Part shown: piece by piece, positions 59,801-64,000 of the stretch
How positions within the stretch are numbered: the first letter of the stretch is position 1
Layout: every line of letters begins with the position of its first letter
NCBI GenBank assembly: GCA_026545765.1
Contig: CM048843.1
Location: 89,095,050 to 89,159,049 of the forward strand
Length of the DNA: 64,000 bases
Source of the DNA: Plantago major
Taxonomy: Eukaryota; Streptophyta; Magnoliopsida; Lamiales; Plantaginaceae
Direction: 5' to 3'
Notes under the pieces: model-generated
Database searches by the model: none
What the model was told of the DNA's origin: nothing
Seen by the model: the letters and a program-made list of their open reading frames with translations, nothing else
Position numbers and translations under genes: made by a program

Positions 59801-62056
59801 GTGATACTTATAATAGGATATATAAATTGCTTCCTCTTCTAGTCGGGTCTCTTTGACATACACAGCAATCTTAACCAATAGAGTTGGAGGATAACATATG
59901 ACGAGTCATTTCGACTGCAAATGAGCATCTCATCTGGAATCAATATAAATGTTGAAAAAGAACTTAGTTGTTAATATAGTCCCTATTGATTTGTTATACT
60001 CTGGCCCTTGTCCAAATATAGCACTAAAGAAGCAATATTCTTCTGAATGTTGTTTTAATCTCTCACTCCATACTTGGACCTCTTATTATCTGGATGCAAA
60101 TGGCCCGTCATTTTAGGCGTGTACCTTGTTTGACAATCTTTTCCTTGCGGGGCAGAGAAAACTGTCAGTATTTCAGATGATCATAATCTAATGTCTCATT
60201 ATATTTGCATTTTGTTATTGTAATGATGACAAATGACTAGATCTGAAAACTAGCATGCTCTGTTCTGCAGTTGCTATGGTTATGTTTACAACATTTGAGC
60301 ATTCGGTGGAATTGATGTATCAAGACATCTTACAAAAGAGAAGGGAAGATTGCTCAAAAGCCCAACAACTTGCCGTGTCATGTGTAGCTGGCTATGCAGC
60401 TGGAGCTGTTGGCACGGTTGTGTCTAACCCCGCTGACAATATAGTTTCATCTCTGTACAACAAAAAGGCTGCAACTGTAATGCAGGTAATTGTTACTATC
60501 ATAAAGTCCTTGTTTTGTTTTTCAACATTTGAGCTTAGTCTAATGGTGCTTCTTTCAGGCCGTAAAGAGGATTGGACTAAGGAATTTGTTAACCAGAAGT
60601 CTCCCTGTTCGAATTGCAATCGTGGGCCCTGTAGTTACTTTGCAATGGTTTTTCTACGACAGCATCAAGGTTTTCAGTGGACTGTAAGTGTAGCTTTCAC
60701 AAGTTTTACTTTATGCGTAGCGAATTCTACTCATCTCCTCACTCCCTAAGAAATAAGAAAAATGAAAGATTACACTAATGGGGATATTTTACTGATTATT
60801 TTTTACTAACTCATTTCCACTCCTTGACAACGAGGTCTTTCAGGGAGAGTTTTTCAATGCTTATGAGAGCTAAGAAGTTACAAGTTGTGGAAAATAAATC
60901 AATCTAGATCTTCTAAAAGTATTTTAAAATTATGGAGTTAAATTGTAGTATAACTTAAAAGGAGCAACTTAAAGCAAGAATCTGAAAAGCATGCCAGCAC
61001 ATGCTTCTCCTATTTCTCCTGCTTTCCTTACCATCAACTTTTCACTACTAAATAGCAGATTTCTTCTACTTTAAACAAGAGCAGGGAAAAAACGGTTTCA
61101 GAAGCATTCACTTACCGTCAATGTTGGTAGGAATTTTATTGGAGTGTTTGCGAAAGGTGGGGGGGAAGCGCAAGACTTCTTAAATATTTTTAATGAACTT
61201 TGCCTTCAAAAGCATGCTGATCCTCCCCATAATCTGCTTTTGACTAGTGCATATTTTCAGAGAAGCAGTCGTGTATGTTTGGTATGAAAACACTCCAGGA
61301 GCTCTTTAGGCATAAAAAAGAAGAGAAACAATTAATAGAAACATTAGAATCCAACCCCTTAGCTTTGAGTGTAAGTATGCTCTTTGGCTGCCAAGCTATT
61401 CTGTTTTGCACTTTTTCTTTCATATGAGTTGATTTGTATGCTTCTTCTCTATCGAAGCAAAATCTTTATTACTCATCACATATCTTTTCTTTCTTGTGTT
61501 ATTACAGTCAGACAAACTATGTGACTTGACGTTGTATAGTTTGCCTTCAAAGGCCATCATTAGGAATACATTAGCTTACGTGTGACTTGATAGTTTCCGT
61601 GCCTTTAAGCCCAAAATAAGACTTTGTGACAAATACATTACACACAAGCTGTCACGGAACTAGGAATTGGCATTAAGTCGTGTTAAAATTGTAACAGTGA
61701 AAAGTAAGATGGCAAATTAACATGTGTTATTATAAAATGATCTGTTCCATATGTGATTGGCAGAAAGTTTACTAAGTCTTCTGTATATACCTCATTAATC
61801 TGATCACCCAGAAGTCCCAAGGATATTCGCCATACAACTTTACCAAGATAAAGCACATGACCAAAAATTAACTCACTTCATAATTTGGTTTCAGAGTTCT
61901 TTTGTTCTTGTTATTAATCAAACTTTTATGACAGGAGCGTTATCAACGTCTGTAGATCTCTGATCTTTTGTGTTTGGACTTTGCAGGCCAACCAGTGGAG
62001 GGCTGAGACGGCATCTGAAAGACGCTGAGTTATTAAGCTATGAGGCAGCACCTTAG
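56858..62056 (+). CDS. PHT3: Mitochondrial phosphate carrier protein
   Basis: Six exons, 56858-57001, 58967-59316, 59432-59475, 60271-60485, 60559-60683 and 61987-62056, give 315 residues. This is a mitochondrial carrier family protein with three repeated halves: GGMLSAGATHLAITPLDVLKV (PxDxxK near 39-44), then CPFEAVKVRVQ, then a third repeat with SNPADNIVSSLY, where the usual lysine is absent. FFGYGVQGGCKFGLYEYFKK, LYAAEGIYGFYKGLLPLWGR and FTTFEHSVELMYQ are phosphate-carrier landmarks. It imports phosphate into the matrix for ATP synthesis. Resemblance is closest to Arabidopsis PHT3;3 (MPT1). There is no long presequence. Intron 1 (1965 bp) contains duplicated blocks. Confidence 0.95.
57127..57615. 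repeat. Duplicated block in PHT3 intron 1, spacing about 270-320 bp
   Basis: GGTCCACAAG, GAAATGATAA(A/T)TTATTGAATGTG then AGATGGTAAGGA, GAGTCTCAG and TGTGTGAATTGGGGG occur in the same order in both copies (from 57127 and from 57446). Confidence 0.7.
57871..58404. repeat. 267-bp tandem duplication in PHT3 intron 1
   Basis: CAAGGTCACCGAAGGTTTTG at 57871 recurs as CAAGGTTACCGAAGGTTTTG at 58138. Similarity continues through AACATGAGCGGAGTAACTTA, GGTTCGCATGCATTTCTTGT and CACTTCAGGAA to ATTAGATTTTCTCC. Only scattered differences are seen, so it is recent. A 24-bp duplication (CTTCCATACTTGTTATTTAG) follows at about 58386-58434. Confidence 0.88.
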
Positions 62057-62657
62057 TTACTCTGCATAGATATTCTTTCATGGATTCTAATGTGCCACCA
62101 GTGAGCAGATCTAGCATTTTTGTCCCTGGAAACGTGATCATCGCGTAGATATGGTGGTAATGAAGGTCTGTCGAGTTTCTAAAACTTGGTAGCCTTGAAC
62201 CTTACTAGATAGCTCCTTTTTGGCCTTAGTGTTTAGTATATGATGGTTTAAAAAAAAAATGTCGAAGATAGGTTAAACGTGACACATCTAGGTGTTTCTA
62301 TTTAGGAGTACTACCGTTGGTCTCTTCCTCTCTCATTGTAGTATGTAGCACTAGAGTCATCGGTGGGTCCTAGTGTACACATTGAGAGGGGATATCAATG
62401 GTAGCACACATCGCACCTAGTGTCTTTTAAATCGTGTTTTAGAGTAATATTGTCTGGAAATTGAAAACTACACGCATGCAACTTGGTGTGCGGGCGTCTT
62501 GTATGTTGTTGTAAATAACTATTGTAAGTTTATGTCTATGATGCCAATAACTCCATGAAATAGCTACTTAGTTTGAAGTTATTTTATACCAATCACGAGT
62601 GACGTCTAACCGTTGAAGTCTTATGGATGTGAGATTACTATTCGGGTTTGAATCTTA
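62057..62657. other. 3' flank of the phosphate carrier gene
   Basis: Probable 3' UTR and spacer. No gene or repeat recognised. Confidence 0.6.
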
Positions 62658-62876
62658 CTCCCTCCGTCCCGCAGAACTTCATCGTACATTATCAAAAAAG
62701 AAAGTTACTCCACACTCAATAAATAATAAACAATCTCAACTTTATATTCAAATTATACATTTTACCACTAAAAGTACATTGTTTCCCCACATTTTTTATA
62801 TTATATCATTACTTTAACTTTTCGTATAAAACTGCTCGCTAACCTTAATGTATGAAGTTTTCTGGGACGGAGGGAG
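62658..62876. mobile_element. Intact Stowaway MITE, 219 bp
   Basis: CTCCCTCCGTCCCGCAGAAC and GTTTTCTGGGACGGAGGGAG are near-perfect inverted ends with TA on both sides (62656-62657, 62877-62878). The degenerate sequence at 13675-13845 is the same family in reverse. Confidence 0.92.
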
Positions 62877-63165
62877 TATGAATGTTGAAAACACCACGGG
62901 AAAATCGAACAGTGAAAAAATCTACCATGCACAACTGAATTAAAGTCAATTATGAAATACTGTAATTTATCTACAACTTTTTTGAAAAAAAATATTTATC
63001 TACAACTTTTGAAAAAGGTACTTATGAGTTATGCAAATATATACCTGGCTTTTCAGCTAAAAAAGTCAATTTATTCCTATTAATATAGTTTAATTAATAC
63101 TCCATTTTGGATCAAGTTCTTTTTAAGTCACCCAAATCTCATCCTAGCACGAACCTAGTGAAAAA

Positions 63166-63273
63166 GGGTATGTTTTCTTCGTCTGAACATAACAGAACTG
63201 AACTGAACTATAGTATAAAAATGAACTAAGCTGAATTGAACTGAATGAGTTATCAGATGAAGAGAACAGAGCC
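63166..63273. mobile_element. GGCTTTGTT-family MITE, 108 bp
   Basis: Left GTATGTTTTCTTCGTCTG and right CAGATGAAGAGAACAGAGCC are inverted, and the interior has GAACTGAACTGAACTATAGT. A clean 3 bp target duplication is not visible. Confidence 0.75.
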
Positions 63274-63451
63274 TAAATAAGTCCTCACAGAGACTGAATA
63301 TACATGCATGTAGTTAATTGTGAGCAGTATATTAACATTAATCACTCAGTCTGATAATCTTTTCATATTCGTGGGTACATTGGATTATGCGTTTTATACA
63401 TCTGTATTTTTTACAAATTATATCTTAGGAGTGTATCTTTATTGATAGGTA

Positions 63452-63587
63452 GGCTACTCTGAACATAATTGAACTGAACTGAATTGTAGTATAAAAAACA
63501 ACTAAGCAGAACTAAATTGAACTGAAATAAATTAATGAATCTGAACTGAACTGAAATTAATGAGTTTTCAGATGAAAATAACAGAGC
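63452..63587. mobile_element. Second GGCTTTGTT-family MITE nearby, about 136 bp
   Basis: It starts GGCTACTCTGAACATAATTG and ends CAGATGAAAATAACAGAGC. The interior contains GAACTGAACTGAATTGTAGT and an extra duplicated CTGAACTGAACTGAA segment that makes it longer than its relatives. Confidence 0.65.
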
Positions 63588-63816
63588 ATTATATAACTAC
63601 ACCAATTAACACATGCTCCCTGCGTCATTCTAATGTACGGGTAAGTGATTACGAATATAACAATAAAATTTTCAAAAGAGAGATTATGTTAAGAAAAAAA
63701 TATGATATGTACGTTCGAAATTTCAAACGTAGTTTAAGAACAAGTTTACAACCATACTTCTAACATCAACCTCTTATAACTCATTTATGTTAAAAGTAGT
63801 AAGAATTAAGAAAGTA

Positions 63817-64000
63817 CTCCCTCCGTTCCTTTTAAAACTTGTCATTTCTTATTGCGGTTGATCAAACTTTCGATTACATTTTTAATTATAATAGTAAATA
63901 ATTAAATAAAATCATATAATAAAATTTTAATTACTAAATTTTCATTATATGATTTTATTAAATTATTTACTATTATCGTTTAAGAGTAATTTGCGATCAA
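63817..64000. mobile_element. Stowaway-like MITE cut by the window end
   Basis: TA plus CTCCCTCCGTTCCTTTTAAA begins the element. The visible part is a long imperfect palindrome: AATAGTAAATAATTAAATAA and ATCATATAAT are mirrored by ATTATATGAT and TTATTAAATTATTTACTATT. The right terminus lies beyond position 64000. Confidence 0.75.

Overview
This is a plant nuclear window from a dicot. Genes are intron-rich, introns are T-rich with GT-AG ends (plus one AT-AC intron), intergenic DNA is AT-rich, and short DNA transposons (Stowaway-, PIF/Harbinger- and hAT-type MITEs) are scattered throughout. The species cannot be named from sequence alone. The MITE family with GAACTGAACTGAA interiors reminds me of Caryophyllales genomes, but that is a weak impression.

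Layout, left to right. (1) 1-3.7 kb: most of an AAMP/Sqt1-type WD40 gene (+), 5' exon(s) missing. (2) 4.6-7.6 kb: decayed duplicated DNA, a 3' fragment of a kinase gene joined to a fragment of the TANGO2 gene, then an intact single-exon MAPKKK-like kinase (-). (3) 8-13.1 kb: two tandem paralogues (+) of a repeat-bearing protein family I do not recognise, separated and interrupted by MITEs. (4) 14.1-16.1 kb: TANGO2/NRDE-domain gene (+). (5) 18.7-20.2 kb: EXORDIUM-like secreted protein (-). (6) 20.2-25.3 kb: gene-poor. (7) 25.3-26.7 kb: AVT3-type vacuolar amino-acid transporter (-). (8) 28.8-35.6 kb: complete 18-exon N-acetylglucosaminyltransferase I gene (+), 442 codons, with a textbook U12-type AT-AC intron. 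(9) 36.4-37.9 kb: tetraketide pyrone reductase TKPR1 (-), convergent with GnT-I. (10) 38.4-45.9 kb: 15-exon NOC4 ribosome-biogenesis gene (-). (11) 47.7-53.6 kb: tonoplast monosaccharide transporter MSSP/TMT (-). (12) 56.9-62.1 kb: mitochondrial phosphate carrier (+). The rest to 64 kb is MITE-rich spacer.

The genes are housekeeping or developmental and do not form a pathway. I assembled seven intron-containing genes exon by exon (TANGO2, EXL, GnT-I, TKPR1, NOC4, MSSP, PHT3). All close as continuous frames of 276, 346, 442, 331, 602, 715 and 315 residues.

The most unusual material is structural. Long introns of five genes carry local tandem arrays or duplications. In two of them (GnT-I and NOC4 intron 1) the repeat unit includes the splice-acceptor side and start of exon 2, giving ghost copies of exon 2 upstream of the real one. 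In NOC4 the ghost acceptors still look usable. Other items worth attention are the orphan paralogue pair, which amplified different internal repeat types, and the kinase/TANGO2 chimeric junction.
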